NCBI GenBank assembly: GCA_003263845.1
Contig: JYJN01000149.1
Location: 62,001 to 126,000 of the forward strand
Reading direction: 5' to 3'
Source: Vibrio aestivus
GTDB taxonomy: Bacteria; Pseudomonadota; Gammaproteobacteria; Enterobacterales; Vibrionaceae
DNA: 64,000 bases
Shown: piece by piece, positions 9,928 through 20,090 of the stretch
How the letters are laid out: each line of letters opens with the position of its first letter
How positions within the stretch are numbered: the first letter of the stretch is position 1
Made by a program: the position numbers and the translations under genes
The notes under the pieces: model-generated
Told to the model about the DNA's origin: nothing
Seen by the model: only the letters and a program-made list of their open reading frames with translations
Database searches by the model: none

Positions 9928-12112
9928 CTATTCCTTCAATAGCTCGGTATTCTCTTGTTCGTTTTGGCTTATCACAGTGTGAATCAGCGCAAAGATATCT
10001 AGGATGATGCAACATTACCACTGCCTAAAATGGTGGCACCGCTCACCCCTTTGAGCCCTTCAAACAAAGGTCCAAGCGGCTTGACTACCGTTTGATATTC
10101 GCCAACTAACTCGTCCACAATCAATCCTGCCCTTAGCGAACCTAACTGAACAACAACGAGCGCTTCATTATCAAATTCGCTCTGGGATTGAGTTTTAAAC
10201 CATTCGCTTAGTCTCATAACGGGCAATACCTCATCTCGCAATGTAATAAAGTGCTTCTCACCAAGATGCTTCTGATCGACTACTTCTCTGAGCTCTAAAC
10301 ACTCGACCACACTATCAAGAGGAACAACGTAATTTTCCCCTGACACCCGAAACATAAATCCTTCGATGATCGAAAGCGTCAGTGGTAATCGAACCACAAA
10401 AGTCGTCCCTTTCCCTACTTCGCTCTCCACTTCAATTGAGCCGCGTAACTGGTCGATGTTTTTCTTCACTACATCCATACCAACGCCCCGGCCGGACAAG
10501 TCACTGACTTCTGATTTAGTCGAAAACCCTGGCTCAAAAATAACGTTATGTAACTCTTGTCGATTAACGATGGTGCCTTTTTCGATCAGCCCTTTGTCTG
10601 CCGCAACTTCCGAGACACGATTCACATCGATACCGCCCCGTCATCCCCCACCTCAATCACTATTGCGCCAGAATCATGGTAAGCGTTAAGGCGAATGGTG
10701 CCAGCTTCGCTTTTGCCTGCTTCAAGCCGCTCTGCACTACTTTCTAGGCCATGATCAATCGCATTTCGGACCAAGTGAGTTAAAGGGTCACTCAATTTCT
10801 CGACAAACGTTTTGTCCAGTTCGGTGTCCCCGCCCGTCACAACAAGATCGACACTCTTATTAACTTCTGTGGCGATATCACGCACAACCCGTTTGAACTT
10901 GTTAAATGTATCGCCAATCTGCACCATTCTAAGTTGCAGCGAGCTGTCGCGAATGCTTTCAACCAACCGCTCTAACTGAGCCATTGCCTCAATGAGCGGC
11001 TCGTTACCCGTTTGATGAGCAAGTAAGTTGGTTCTCGCACCAGTGATCACCATCTCACCAACAAGATCGATCAGCTGGTCCAGTTTGTTGGCTTCAACTC
11101 TGAGGGTTTTGTTCGCCTTAAGCAGCGGTTTTTGTTTGGTTACCGCCGCCTTAATCACCTCTTGCGCGACCCCACTGTCTTCACTGAAAAGATGACCAAT
11201 CAGTGGCGTATTCTGTTGGTTGTCTTTGAGTAGTTTTTGCTGAGCCAGTGCATGATCCACTTCCGCTGAAGTTAGTGCCCCAACTCGAACTAGAATCTCA
11301 CCCACTTTGCTCTTACCATTGGGCAGTTGGTGAATAAGCGCAATGTACTCTTCCACTCGGCTATTCGGTGCAATGATGGCGATGTCGGCATCATTTGCAA
11401 TGAAATCAAAAGCTTCGAGTATTTGTTCGCGCCCACAGGCACTTTCCAAGGTAATCTCAAAGCCTAGGTAACATAAGGTCGAATCAAAAACTTTATTGGG
11501 TTCAATCTCCTCATCAATGACATGCAGGGTGTGTATTTGACCGAGATTTTTGAGGTAACGAATGAAAGCAAGTGGATCTAGCCCGTCTTGGAATACAGAT
11601 GGATGAGGACGAAAAGAGATGTGCCATAAACCTTGATCAGTATGGCTTTCATTTTTGCGGTTTAAAGATTCTGTATCGGTTTGAGAACTTTGGTTGGCTC
11701 TTCCTCCTTCGCTGTCTGGAAGAAATTGACCGAGCCTAAGTTCAAGTTCACGACTTGCTAGATTCGCACTCGCCTCTTCGCCACTCGATATCGCATCTAG
11801 GTGCAACCTAATTACATCTACTGAGTCAATAAACAAACCAATCAAATCGCTAGAAACGACCAACTTTTGTTCACGAATTAGCGACAAGATCGATTCGACG
11901 ATATGACTTAGCCGCACCAAGTTATCGAGGCCAAATAACCCTGCACTGCCTTTTATGGTGTGTACGGAACGAAACAGTGCATCGAGCCATGCAGGGACTG
12001 CTTCGCCTGATGTCACCCCTTCATGATCGACAAGAGTTTGCTCCGCCTCGCTTAGAAGCTCTTCGGCTTCGCTGATGAATGTTGTTAGTGCCTTACTATA
12101 ATCAGGAGTCAT
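9928..12112 (-). CDS. cheA: CheA: chemotaxis histidine kinase (two frameshifts)
   Basis: Autophosphorylates in response to receptor state and passes phosphate to CheY/CheB. Order: P1 Hpt with the phospho-His in SVHTIKGSAGLFG, a P2-like region (LWHISFRPHPSVFQDGLDPL...), P3 dimerisation (KLDQLIDLVGEMVI), HATPase with N-box HLVRNAIDHGLE and GRGVGMDVV, and a P5 CheW-like domain. The start is ATG 12112, inside the STAS gene end, with AAGGAG seven bases upstream. One G is missing near 10634 (GDDG-GGIDV). A second base is missing near 10003: after GSGNVA the true end continues in another frame as LILDIFALIHTVISQ... to a TAG at 9928. Without these breaks it is about 728 residues. Confidence 0.92.
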
Positions 12113-12392
12113 TCGTCGTCTCCTTATACATAGCATCCTTATACGGCAATTCGCAAAAGTCGAGCGCTTCTACCAAAGTATTGCTCAAGCAAGAGTAACT
12201 CACCTTTCCATTTTGGGCGTTCACAGACTTGGTTAACCAAATAAGCAACTGTAAGCCCGCAGAGTCCAGTTCAACAACCTGACTGCCGTCTATCACCAAG
12301 TCCTCTTGCAGTGAACCAAGCAAAGCTTCAAGCTCAGCTTGAAGCTCATAGACTTCGTAGATGGTCAGTTCTGCACTCAACACATATTTCAC
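12102..12392 (-). CDS. STAS-domain protein of the chemosensory operon
   Basis: A 96-residue STAS/anti-sigma-antagonist-like protein beginning at GTG 12390-12392, 8 bp after the cheY stop. Recognisable features are an early beta strand, the DLVIDGSQVVELDSAGLQLL segment (the conserved D-S-A-G loop whose Ser is phosphorylated in SpoIIAA-type proteins; here Ser is present) and an amphipathic C-terminus. STAS proteins between cheY and cheA occur in some Vibrio and Pseudomonas clusters. Their partner is not established from sequence, but the conserved Ser would allow regulation by phosphorylation. It overlaps the cheA start. Confidence 0.8.
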   Translation of the reverse strand: MKYVLSAELTIYEVYELQAELEALLGSLQEDLVIDGSQVVELDSAGLQLLIWLTKSVNAQNGKVSYSCLSNTLVEALDFCELPYKDAMYKETTNDS

Positions 12393-12400
12393 GAATTCAC

Positions 12401-12768
12401 CTAAGGCGCGAGAATCTTCGCGACGGCCTGTAACATCTCAGCAGGCTTAAAGGCTTCACCATCCACGCTTTTGCGCCAGCCTTACGACTTTCTTCCATCA
12501 AATATTGTTGGTTTTCTGTCGTCAGCATAATGATTGGCGTGAAACGATATTTCGCAAGAGTTTTGACCTCTTTGACAAAATCAATCCCATTCATGTTTGG
12601 CATATTCACATCGCTAATAATGAGATGCACTTTAGTGCCATCAAGTTTAGCTAGCCCATCAACGCCATCTTTCGCTTCGAGTACTTTATACCCCGCCCCA
12701 CTTAGAGCGATGTTCACAACCTGTCGTAACGATTCTGAATCATCCACAATCATAATCGTCTTCTGCAT
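12401..12768 (-). CDS. cheY: CheY-type response regulator (frameshift near the end)
   Basis: Single receiver domain: IMIVDDSESLRQVV, phospho-acceptor Asp in IISDVNMPNMNG, Thr in MLTTE and Lys in WMVKP. One T is missing in a T-run near 12452; the uncorrected reading ends in a nonsense tail, while the restored frame gives VKPFKPAEMLQAVAKILAP and a TAG at 12401-12403, the normal CheY ending. About 122 residues. It starts 3 bp after the upstream membrane protein and is followed by the STAS gene. Whether it acts on the flagellar motor or on another output cannot be told here. Confidence 0.92.
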
Positions 12769-12771
12769 GTA

Positions 12772-13362
12772 CTACCTCTCATTAAAAAATGTCACGCCAC
12801 TCACCTCTTCTACGGTGTGAGTGGAAGGCTCAATGCGAGTGCGCTTAGCAATTTTGGTTATCGCATTACTAAGTTCACTGGTGTTCCAACTCTCTTCGTG
12901 CTGCTGATGATGTTCAATACGCTCACAGATCAGTGTTAACGCCTCACTAATTCCCATCAATCGTTGGGCGTCTCTATCACCATTCTGTAGTAACACCATT
13001 ATTTCTTCATTCAATACCATTAACTGACCTAAGGCTTCACTACTCGTTTCGTCTCTTATACTCTGAACAATGTGCGCTTGGCTCTTAAAATGTTTGGTGA
13101 GCAAATTAAGCGAATCTTGCGTCTCGCTGTTAGTGGTTTGAATTTGAGCAGTTAATTGAGGAAGAAGGCTTTGATACAAAGATGTGCATACAGGGCAAGA
13201 ACGATCAATAACGTACCGCGCTTCAAAAACTCGAAAACCAAAGGTAATGCAGAGGCTAATGCACGCCAAAGCAACTGCACTTTGCCAAACGAATCCGAAT
13301 AGGCTCAGTAATGTTGCAGCAGTCGCTGTTATTACAATCAAAATTAGCCCAAACTTGCCCAC
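12772..13362 (-). CDS. Unrecognised inner-membrane protein with CxxC, first gene of the chemosensory operon
   Basis: 196 residues that I do not recognise. Two predicted membrane helices (about 4-25 and 27-46) are followed by a CPVC pair at ~56-59 and then a long, charged helical region (~65-175) likely to be coiled coil, with conserved-looking HHQQHEE near the end. The topology is therefore an N-terminal membrane anchor with most of the protein on one side. It is separated by 3 bp from cheY, so it is almost certainly co-transcribed with the chemosensory genes. It could be an accessory sensor or scaffold with a redox- or metal-sensitive CxxC; that is inference only. Confidence 0.7.
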   Translation of the reverse strand: MGKFGLILIVITATAATLLSLFGFVWQSAVALACISLCITFGFRVFEARYVIDRSCPVCTSLYQSLLPQLTAQIQTTNSETQDSLNLLTKHFKSQAHIVQSIRDETSSEALGQLMVLNEEIMVLLQNGDRDAQRLMGISEALTLICERIEHHQQHEESWNTSELSNAITKIAKRTRIEPSTHTVEEVSGVTFFNER

Positions 13363-13436
13363 ATCAAAATCACCATTATTAATAATTTACTTATTAGCCT
13401 AGTTCAAAATCATTGAATCGGTGGGATTTGATGCAT

Positions 13437-13470
13437 AAAAAAACTCACCAATAAAATTGGTGAGTTTTTT
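13437..13470 (-). terminator. Rho-independent terminator downstream of serC
   Basis: Stem AAAAACTCACCAAT / TTGGTGAGTTTTTT with a short A-rich loop, flanked by A and T tracts. It separates serC from the chemosensory operon, which is transcribed in the same direction, and so implies that the operon has its own promoter in 13363-13436. Confidence 0.85.
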
Positions 13471-13509
13471 ATTTGAAAAATGAGTACTGAAATGGTGCTA
13501 TCGCAAATA

Positions 13510-14603
13510 TTACGCGTTAGCTTGTTCGAACTCTTTCATAAAGTCGACAAGGGCTTGAACACCTTCAAGCGGCATAGCGTTATAAATAGAAGCACGCATA
13601 CCACCAACGGCGCGGTGTCCTTTCAATGCAACTAATCCACGAGCTTCAGCTTGTGCTAGAAATTCACCATCAAGCTCTGGTTTTGCTAGTTGGAAAGGCA
13701 CGTTCATCAAAGAACGGTTATTCGAATGAACTTCATTACGGTAAAAAGAAGATTCATCAATGCAGTTATACAACAATTGCGCTTTTTCACGATTAATCTT
13801 TTCGATCGCTGCAACACCGCCTTGCTCTTTAAGCCACTTGAATACTAGGCCAGAAAGGTACCAAGCGAATGTTGGTGGCGTGTTGTACATTGAATCTTTT
13901 TCTGCCAACACTTTGTAGCTTAAGATGCTTGGGATCAGATCACTTGCCAGATCAAGAAGATCATCACGAACAATCGCGATACAGATACCTGCAGGACCAA
14001 TATTCTTCTGAGCGCCCGCGTAAATAACGCCGTATTTAGAAACATCAATTTCGCGTGATAGGATCGTTGAAGACATGTCCGCCACGATTGGCTTATCTGT
14101 TTGTGGTAACTCGTTGATTTCAATGCCATCAATGGTTTCATTTGGGCAGAAATGTACGTACGCAGATTCAGGGTCAATCTTCCACTCTGAAGATGGAAGA
14201 ACTGCAGTTTTACCGTCTTGAGTGATTTTTGCTTCAAAAACATCTGTTTCACAGTATTTTTGAGCTTCTTCCACAGCACTTTCAGCCCAGTAACCCGCAT
14301 CGATGTAAGTGGCTTTTTTAGCATTTCCCAACAGGTTCATTGGAACGGCAGAGAACTGTGCACGTGCGCCGCTTGGCAAAAAAGAACCTTGTAGTTGTCT
14401 GGGACGTTCAATAGGTCACGTAAGTCTTGCTCTGCGTCTTCAGCAACCTTGATGAACGGCTTACTTCTGTGACTAATTTCCATCACGGAAGTACCCAAAT
14501 CATTCCAGTCCACTAGCTCTGATTGTGCTTTCTGTAAAACTGCTTTTGGTAGACCCGCTGGGCCTGCACTGAAGTTAAATACCTTATCCGTTGTTGGCTG
14601 CAT
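13510..14603 (-). CDS. serC: SerC: phosphoserine aminotransferase (frameshift)
   Basis: PLP enzyme converting 3-phosphohydroxypyruvate to phosphoserine in serine biosynthesis, and acting in the pyridoxal-phosphate pathway. It begins [15 protein letters not shown], the SerC hallmark, has [10 protein letters not shown], and the PLP-binding Lys in [12 protein letters not shown]. It ends [23 protein letters not shown]. One G is missing near 14369, between LFCQ and [14 protein letters not shown]. An essential biosynthetic gene broken at such a site is best explained as a sequence error. About 364 residues once joined, as expected. The ATG at 14603 has AGGAG upstream. Confidence 0.95.
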
Positions 14604-14668
14604 GAGATTCCTTGCTCCTAATTGAATTCTGCAATCATTAATACCACTTTTTCACATGGATAAAAAGC

Positions 14669-14698
14669 AACAAAAGAGGTCTTTAGACCTCTTTTGTT
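14669..14698 (-). terminator. Terminator downstream of ydgA
   Basis: Perfect 13-bp stem AACAAAAGAGGTC / GACCTCTTTTGTT with a TTTA loop and T-rich flank on the minus strand, placed between the ydgA stop and the serC start. Confidence 0.8.
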
Positions 14699-14722
14699 CG
14701 TTAAGCGGAGAAATTTTATAGT

Positions 14723-15988
14723 TTACTGCGGCATCATCACTGAAAATAATAGCGCGAGCAGCGGGACTTTCTGTCCACTTTCAAACACTAAGTGGCCGCT
14801 TTCAAGAGTCGCATTGATTTCGTAACCTTTCGGCGTTTCCTTCACCATTTCCATAACAATCGCTTCATCGACGCCTTGTCTGATGAATGGATACTCCTCA
14901 ACCAGCTCGGTAGAGAAGAAGGTATTCAGGTTACCCGTTAGTGCAGGCAGTACTTGCATTGGGTCTTGTGAGGCATTTTCCGTTCCCTGTGGTACTTCAA
15001 TACGCCATTTAGATTCAAACTCACCCGCGCCCAAAGTCAGCGTCATTTTGTTTAAGCCAACATAAAAACCGTCAGAGAACAATACGTCCACATAAGGCAT
15101 TAAGTTTTGAACTTCGGCAGGTGATAACTCAACAGCGGATTGATAAATCGCTAGCAACTGCTGGAAGGCTTCTAAGTTAAAATCTCCCATAGCAAAATCA
15201 AACACAACGTTTGTCGCTTCGCCCTCAGGCGTTTTGATGCTGCTTAGCTCAACCAAATGAGTCGTCGACAAACGCTCATTCTGCTCGTCAGTCTCCGCAT
15301 TAAATGTGTATTTGGTGTCACTAATCGCCATGGTTGCTTCACCCGTTGGATCAACGACTTCTGCGCCTTCAAGGTGAACGCTTTGATCACCAAACCAAAA
15401 ACCATCGACTTGCTTGCCACTACCACTGGCTTGCATGTTGTTAAGCACGAACTTCTCCGCAGTCTCAAACTCCACTTCCAGGGAAGGCAACGAGAACTGA
15501 TAATCAATATGGCCTAACGTCGTCACACTGCCAGTCAATTTAATCGGAGACGTGACAACCTTCACCGCCTCAGGTGCTTCAGCCATGTATTGCCAGTTGT
15601 CTAACGACACAACGAAATCCGTATTACCGTTAAGTTGAGTGTCGGTATCGATGGTTAACGGGAAGTTTTCGACATCAACCAGCTTGCTGTGAGAGCTGAT
15701 ACTGATCAGGCCATGAGAAAGATCCGTTACGAGGTCGTAACTTGTTTGCAAGCCGTCAAGTTCAAACTGTTCCACCAAAATCGGATCCGTGATGGTGTAA
15801 CGAGTTGTCACTGTCGAAGAGAGATAGCCGCGATCGTAATCAACGATCTCAACCGCTACTGACGGGTAATCTGCACTGGCCACGGCATCTTTAACAATCG
15901 TCTGCCCAATTTGGCCCACAGCAAGTGGCCAACACAGCAGTAGCGAGACACCGCCACCAATTGCGGCGTATTTTTTCAACTGTTCCAT
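14723..15988 (-). CDS. ydgA: YdgA/DUF945-family envelope protein
   Basis: About 421 residues of the DUF945 family, which in E. coli includes YdgA and YihF. An N-terminal hydrophobic segment (KKYAAIGGGVSLLLCWPLAVG) acts as a signal or membrane anchor. The rest is an extended beta-rich periplasmic repeat fold: DYDRGYLSSTVTTRYTI near the start is the typical YdgA opening, and the end is hydrophobic. I prefer ATG 15988 (MEQLKKY) over the GTG nine bases upstream. The biochemical function is unknown; the envelope location follows from the N-terminus. Monocistronic, between serC and the divergent kinase gene. Confidence 0.82.
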   Translation of the reverse strand: MEQLKKYAAIGGGVSLLLCWPLAVGQIGQTIVKDAVASADYPSVAVEIVDYDRGYLSSTVTTRYTITDPILVEQFELDGLQTSYDLVTDLSHGLISISSHSKLVDVENFPLTIDTDTQLNGNTDFVVSLDNWQYMAEAPEAVKVVTSPIKLTGSVTTLGHIDYQFSLPSLEVEFETAEKFVLNNMQASGSGKQVDGFWFGDQSVHLEGAEVVDPTGEATMAISDTKYTFNAETDEQNERLSTTHLVELSSIKTPEGEATNVVFDFAMGDFNLEAFQQLLAIYQSAVELSPAEVQNLMPYVDVLFSDGFYVGLNKMTLTLGAGEFESKWRIEVPQGTENASQDPMQVLPALTGNLNTFFSTELVEEYPFIRQGVDEAIVMEMVKETPKGYEINATLESGHLVFESGQKVPLLALLFSVMMPQ

Positions 15989-16188
15989 TTTTATCACTTT
16001 GTTTATGTTTTTTTCTAGTCTACATCAAACCTTGAGTTAAATCAGAGTATTGTCGGTAAATTAATCCGCACCACCAATGTAATACCTAGCTCTCAAACTG
16101 ACCTAACAATAATTGCTAAGGTGGGAATACCTATCACTTAAGAACCACTTGAGAACCGAGATCAACGTTCCATTAGCGAGGAGTCAGG

Positions 16189-18155
16189 GTGAATTCGTTT
16201 GCGATTCTGTGTTTAGACAATAACCCCATCAGTATGGAGCAACTGCATCTTGAGCTACGCTCATTTACTAGCAAGTTTGATGTGCATACTCTCGACTGCT
16301 TAGAGGACGCGAAAGAAGCCCTACTTCACTGTGAAGAACAAGGTCAGCAGGTCGCACTTGTTATCGCAAGCCACCACGACAATTTCAATGGGCAGAATTT
16401 CTCACCCAACTTGATCAAGACCCAATCACAAAATCTGCGCGCCGCATATTGGTCAGTTGTGGTCAGGATATTCAAGCAATCTTAACTGCAGTTAACGAAG
16501 GCAGACTAGACCACTGTTTGACGAAACCCTTACAGGATGGTTTGGTCAAGAAAACAGTACAAAAAGAGCTCACGACTTACATCATCGAAAACGACAGCGA
16601 AAACCTGCTTAGTTATAGTCTGGTATTGGATCAGCAGCGACTTTTACGCTCGCATATCGAGAAGAAGATGCGCCACTATCGTGAAGGATTCATTAGCGAT
16701 CATCATAAACTCTCTGATGAAGAGTTGGCCGAACAAGTGATCTCAGCACTAAGGCTGTTTTTCGAGGGAAATGACGACGAAAATGCTTGCCGAAGATACT
16801 CACCAGAACACCTTTTAACTAAAGAAGGCGAAGAAAATCGCTTTCTTTGGTTTATCACTAAAGGTGAAGTGGCCCTCTACAAAAAAGACGACATTGGCAT
16901 GCAGCGAGAAGTAGTTCGCTATAGTAAAGGTAACATTGTTGGCGGTATGTCTTTTGTGTCTGGTGAACGATCGTTCTCTACCGCGATTACCCTCAAACCA
17001 ACGGAAGTAATCAAGCTAGACCGTGATGTGTTCGCGAAAGTCATGCATTCTAATACCGATCTTTTACCCCTATTTACGAACTTGCTACTTCGTCACTTTA
17101 ACCGCCGACTCCAACGCAGTATCACCAACAAGCTGGCCCTGCAAAAAACCCTCGAATCGCTCGAAAATGCACAGCTACAACTCATCGAACGAGAGAAAAT
17201 GGCGATGCTTGGCCAACTCGTTGCGGGCGTCGCGCATGAACTGAATAATCCTGTCGCCGCGATCTTGAGAGGAACGGAAACCTTGGTCAAAAATATTGAC
17301 GCAATACTCTCGTCGCCCGACCACCAAGCCAAAATGGAAAATGTTCGGGGCGATGAACTATTGAAAGCGGCTAGAGAGGCCAAGCCCGTATCTACCGCCG
17401 CAGAAAGAGAACGCGTTAAACAACTCATGACTCAGGTGAAAGATAGACGAATCAGCAAAAAAATGGTCAAGCTCAACCTCGACTCCGATGAAACGCTGAT
17501 TAAACTGGCCCAGAAAGATCCCGATCAGGCGTTTGAGACACTCGCCGCTAGCGAGCACTATCACCAAGTCGGAGCCACACTACGCTCAGTTGGCGTGTGT
17601 GCGCAAAGAATTGCCGACATGGTCAAAAGCTTGAAAGGTTATGCGCGCCCCGATGACGAAACCTTTCATTATGTTGATATTCATGAAGGCATCGAGGATA
17701 CATTGGTTATATTTGAAAACAGGCTTAAGCGCCACGAATTGGAAAAATCCTACTCATCGCTACCTCAAATATACTGCCAACCCATCGCACTCCAACAAGT
17801 TTGGACCAACCTTATAGCTAACGCGCTTGACGCCTTACCCAAACAAGGAAAGCTCAGCATTTCAACATCTATAGAGCACAAGGAGCAAAAAGACTGGGCA
17901 GTCATCAGCGTGCGAGATAATGGCTGCGGAATGCCAAAGGAAGTACTCGGTCAGGTCTTTGCTCTCAACTTTACGACTAAAAAAGAGGGTAACTTTGGCT
18001 TAGGTATTGGCCTTTCGGTTTGCCAACAAATTGCTAGCCAGCATTCCGGCTTTGTTAAAGCGACCTCTAACGTAAACGAATACACTGAGATGCAAGTTTG
18101 GCTTCCCATCACTCTAGCCCCCAAGTTCCACGAATATAAAAGGAGCGAATCATGA
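16189..18155 (+). CDS. Soluble sensor histidine kinase: pseudo-receiver, cNMP-binding-like domain, HisKA, HATPase (frameshift)
   Basis: GTG start at 16189 behind GAGGAG; about 655 residues. The N-terminal region has receiver topology (FAILCLDNNPISMEQL), but the acidic pair is DN and the acceptor position reads VIASHHDNFNG, so it is a pseudo-receiver. Next comes a cyclic-nucleotide-binding-type beta barrel (~residues 195-310: FITKGEVALYKKDD..., GGMSFVSGERSF). The H-box is GVAHELNNPVAAI, with an unusually long insert before the second dimer helix (RIADMVKSLKGYARP). The ATPase domain has NLIANALDAL, DNGCGM and GLGIGLSVCQ. No membrane helices. One G is missing near 16391. It overlaps the response regulator by 4 bp, so the two form a pair. 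Confidence 0.88.
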
Positions 18156-18649
18156 AGAAGTATCTAATTTTATGTGTTGATGACGAACGTGACGTCTTAG
18201 ATGGCGTACTGCAAGATTTAGAATGCTTCGAAGAGCACTTCATAGTAGAAGCCGCTCAGTCTGTTGAAGAAGCCAAAGCGATCATCCAAGAGTGCCAAGA
18301 AGATGATATTACGTTGGCGCTGATTCTCTGCGACCACATTATGCCAGAGCAAAATGGCATCAGTTTCTTGATTGAGCTAAGCCAAAAAACAGCGACTAAG
18401 AACACCAAAAAGCTCCTCTTAACGGGTCAGGCCGATTTAGAAGACACCGTTGAAGCGGTCAATCATTCGAGCTTAGATTTCTACATAGCTAAACCTTGGG
18501 TTGGCAAAGAGCTTCGCGAAACAATCACTCGTCAATTGACTGAGTACATGATTTCGAACGAAGCCGATTTGCTCCCTTGGGCTCAAGTTCTCGATACCGA
18601 AGCTATCTTCAATGCCATATCGGATAAGAGAATGAGTTTCGGCGAATAG
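18152..18649 (+). CDS. Response regulator with receiver domain and C-terminal extension
   Basis: 165 residues, overlapping the kinase gene by ATGA. The receiver keeps CVDDERDVLDG, the acceptor Asp in LILCDHIMPEQNG, Thr in LLTGQ and Lys in AKPW. There is no DNA-binding domain. A ~40-residue extension (ITRQLTEYMISN...LLPWAQVLDTE) follows the receiver and resembles the segment after the pseudo-receiver of the partner kinase, including 'VLD'. Output is likely through protein contact. Cognate to the kinase by overlap and pairing. Confidence 0.88.
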   Translation: MKKYLILCVDDERDVLDGVLQDLECFEEHFIVEAAQSVEEAKAIIQECQEDDITLALILCDHIMPEQNGISFLIELSQKTATKNTKKLLLTGQADLEDTVEAVNHSSLDFYIAKPWVGKELRETITRQLTEYMISNEADLLPWAQVLDTEAIFNAISDKRMSFGE

Positions 18650-18848
18650 TTGCTCTTTAGCCCCAACAGATAGAGACAAATGCCTCACTTCGGCCTAAGA
18701 ATTGCTTAAATTTTAGCTCGACGACAAAAGAATGGCATTTTTTGATGGAGCGAACGACAGAAAATGCATTATGATGTCTGAATAAGATGCATTGGCGCTA
18801 TTGCGCCTAAATATCATGGAAAAATCAAGGTATAGGTTTATCGTCATT

Positions 18849-19397
18849 ATGCGTAAAACAATCATTGCAGCAGCACTACTGCTAGCATCAGGACAAACTC
18901 TAGCAAACGATCCAAACAGCCCAACGGTAATGAGCAACTTTAGCTATGACTATTTAGAAGCTCGTATCGGCGCAAGCGCTTACATTTGGTGCAGCATGAG
19001 TAAGTCTGTTCACCCTAACGCTCACCTAATTGCTCGCATCGACTCTGAATTTGAAAGTGATTACGATTCAGGCATCGGTTTCGGTTTCCACGCTCCAATT
19101 AATAACTGGGCAGATTTTACAGGTGCTATGCTATTCCGCATGGTTCGTGGTGGTGATCGTGCAGATACAAGTAGCGATACAGGTATGGAGCTTAACTTAG
19201 GCATCCGCCAATGGTTAGGGCCACAACTTGAAGTCGGTGGTGGCGGTGGTTACGTTTCTATCGGAAACGACGACAACTGGACTGGCTCGCTATACGCACG
19301 CTTCCATTCAACAGAGCTATTCTCACTAGGTGCAGAAGCGCGTATCAACGACTTCTACGGTGATCAAGTGATGTTCACTACTCGCTTTAAGTTCTAA
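18849..19397 (+). CDS. Outer-membrane beta-barrel protein
   Basis: About 182 residues with a clean signal peptide (MRKTIIAAALLLASGQTLA, cleavage after TLA). The mature part alternates hydrophobic and polar residues in short strands separated by Gly/Asn/Asp turns and ends in FTTRFKF, the C-terminal Phe expected of an outer-membrane protein. The start at 18849 is preferred over an upstream in-frame ATG because it gives the signal peptide directly. A small porin-like or OmpA-like barrel of unknown role; one Cys (YIWCSMSK). A bidirectional terminator follows. Confidence 0.82.
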   Translation: MRKTIIAAALLLASGQTLANDPNSPTVMSNFSYDYLEARIGASAYIWCSMSKSVHPNAHLIARIDSEFESDYDSGIGFGFHAPINNWADFTGAMLFRMVRGGDRADTSSDTGMELNLGIRQWLGPQLEVGGGGGYVSIGNDDNWTGSLYARFHSTELFSLGAEARINDFYGDQVMFTTRFKF

Positions 19398-19440
19398 AAC
19401 GACTTAACGAGGCTACCTTCAAGGCAAACAATGAATACAA

Positions 19441-19472
19441 AAAAACCGAGGAATCCGTTCCTCGGTTTTTTT
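19441..19472 (+). terminator. Bidirectional terminator between the outer-membrane protein gene and tfoX
   Basis: Perfect 12-bp stem AAAAACCGAGGA / TCCTCGGTTTTT with flanking A and T tracts, between the convergent genes. Confidence 0.88.
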
Positions 19473-19502
19473 ATTAACTTTTGTACTATTAACAGCGATA
19501 TA

Positions 19503-20090
19503 TCACTGACAGCTGTCTAAGAGCTGTTGTTTGCGCGGCTCTTGTAGAAGTTTCCAGTGAATACCATCAATGGCACCCGCAAATTTCCAAAGCAGCTTCA
19601 CGTCAACATCACTGCCGTATGCTTGACGTACTTTAGAGAACACTTGTGCAGCGCCTAAGTTCATGAACGTGTCTACATCTTCAATACCCGCTTTCTTCAC
19701 CATGCGCTCTAGCGTTAGCTGCATATTCGGCAGATCGCGCAGCCTGCGGCTTGCTGACGATTTCTGGAACTTACGTTCAGCCACAGACGCTTTGATAGAT
19801 GTAGAAACAATGTCATCAAGTTCTCCACTGCGACCAGTGAATAACTCAGTAATATCGTAGTAATTTACGGTCGCGGTTGTCTGTTTTTTGACATGACGGT
19901 ACTTTTCGCAACCAAGATTATTAAGCCTTTCGTCCAGTTGTTTACCGCCACGAATAAAGATGCGGTCGTTACTGATAAGGGTGAACATGGCTTCATTTTG
20001 AAATAAGCCTACACCACCGAACATTGAACGTTTTTGAAAATCTCCAAACTGGTTTACATACTCTAAAAATACTTGCTCTGTCATATCCAT
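19503..20090 (-). CDS. tfoX: TfoX (Sxy): regulator of natural competence
   Basis: 195 residues with a TfoX N-terminal domain (FQKRSMFGGVGLFQNEAMF, then NDRIFIRGGKQLDERL) and a C-terminal domain (LRDLPNMQLTLERMVKKAGI..., LLWKFAGAIDGIHWKLL). This matches the Vibrio TfoX that, with CRP, switches on DNA uptake on chitin, rather than the shorter-headed TfoY. In V. cholerae its translation is activated by the sRNA TfoR, so the long upstream region matters. Monocistronic, convergent to the outer-membrane protein gene. Confidence 0.93.
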   Translation of the reverse strand: MDMTEQVFLEYVNQFGDFQKRSMFGGVGLFQNEAMFTLISNDRIFIRGGKQLDERLNNLGCEKYRHVKKQTTATVNYYDITELFTGRSGELDDIVSTSIKASVAERKFQKSSASRRLRDLPNMQLTLERMVKKAGIEDVDTFMNLGAAQVFSKVRQAYGSDVDVKLLWKFAGAIDGIHWKLLQEPRKQQLLDSCQ

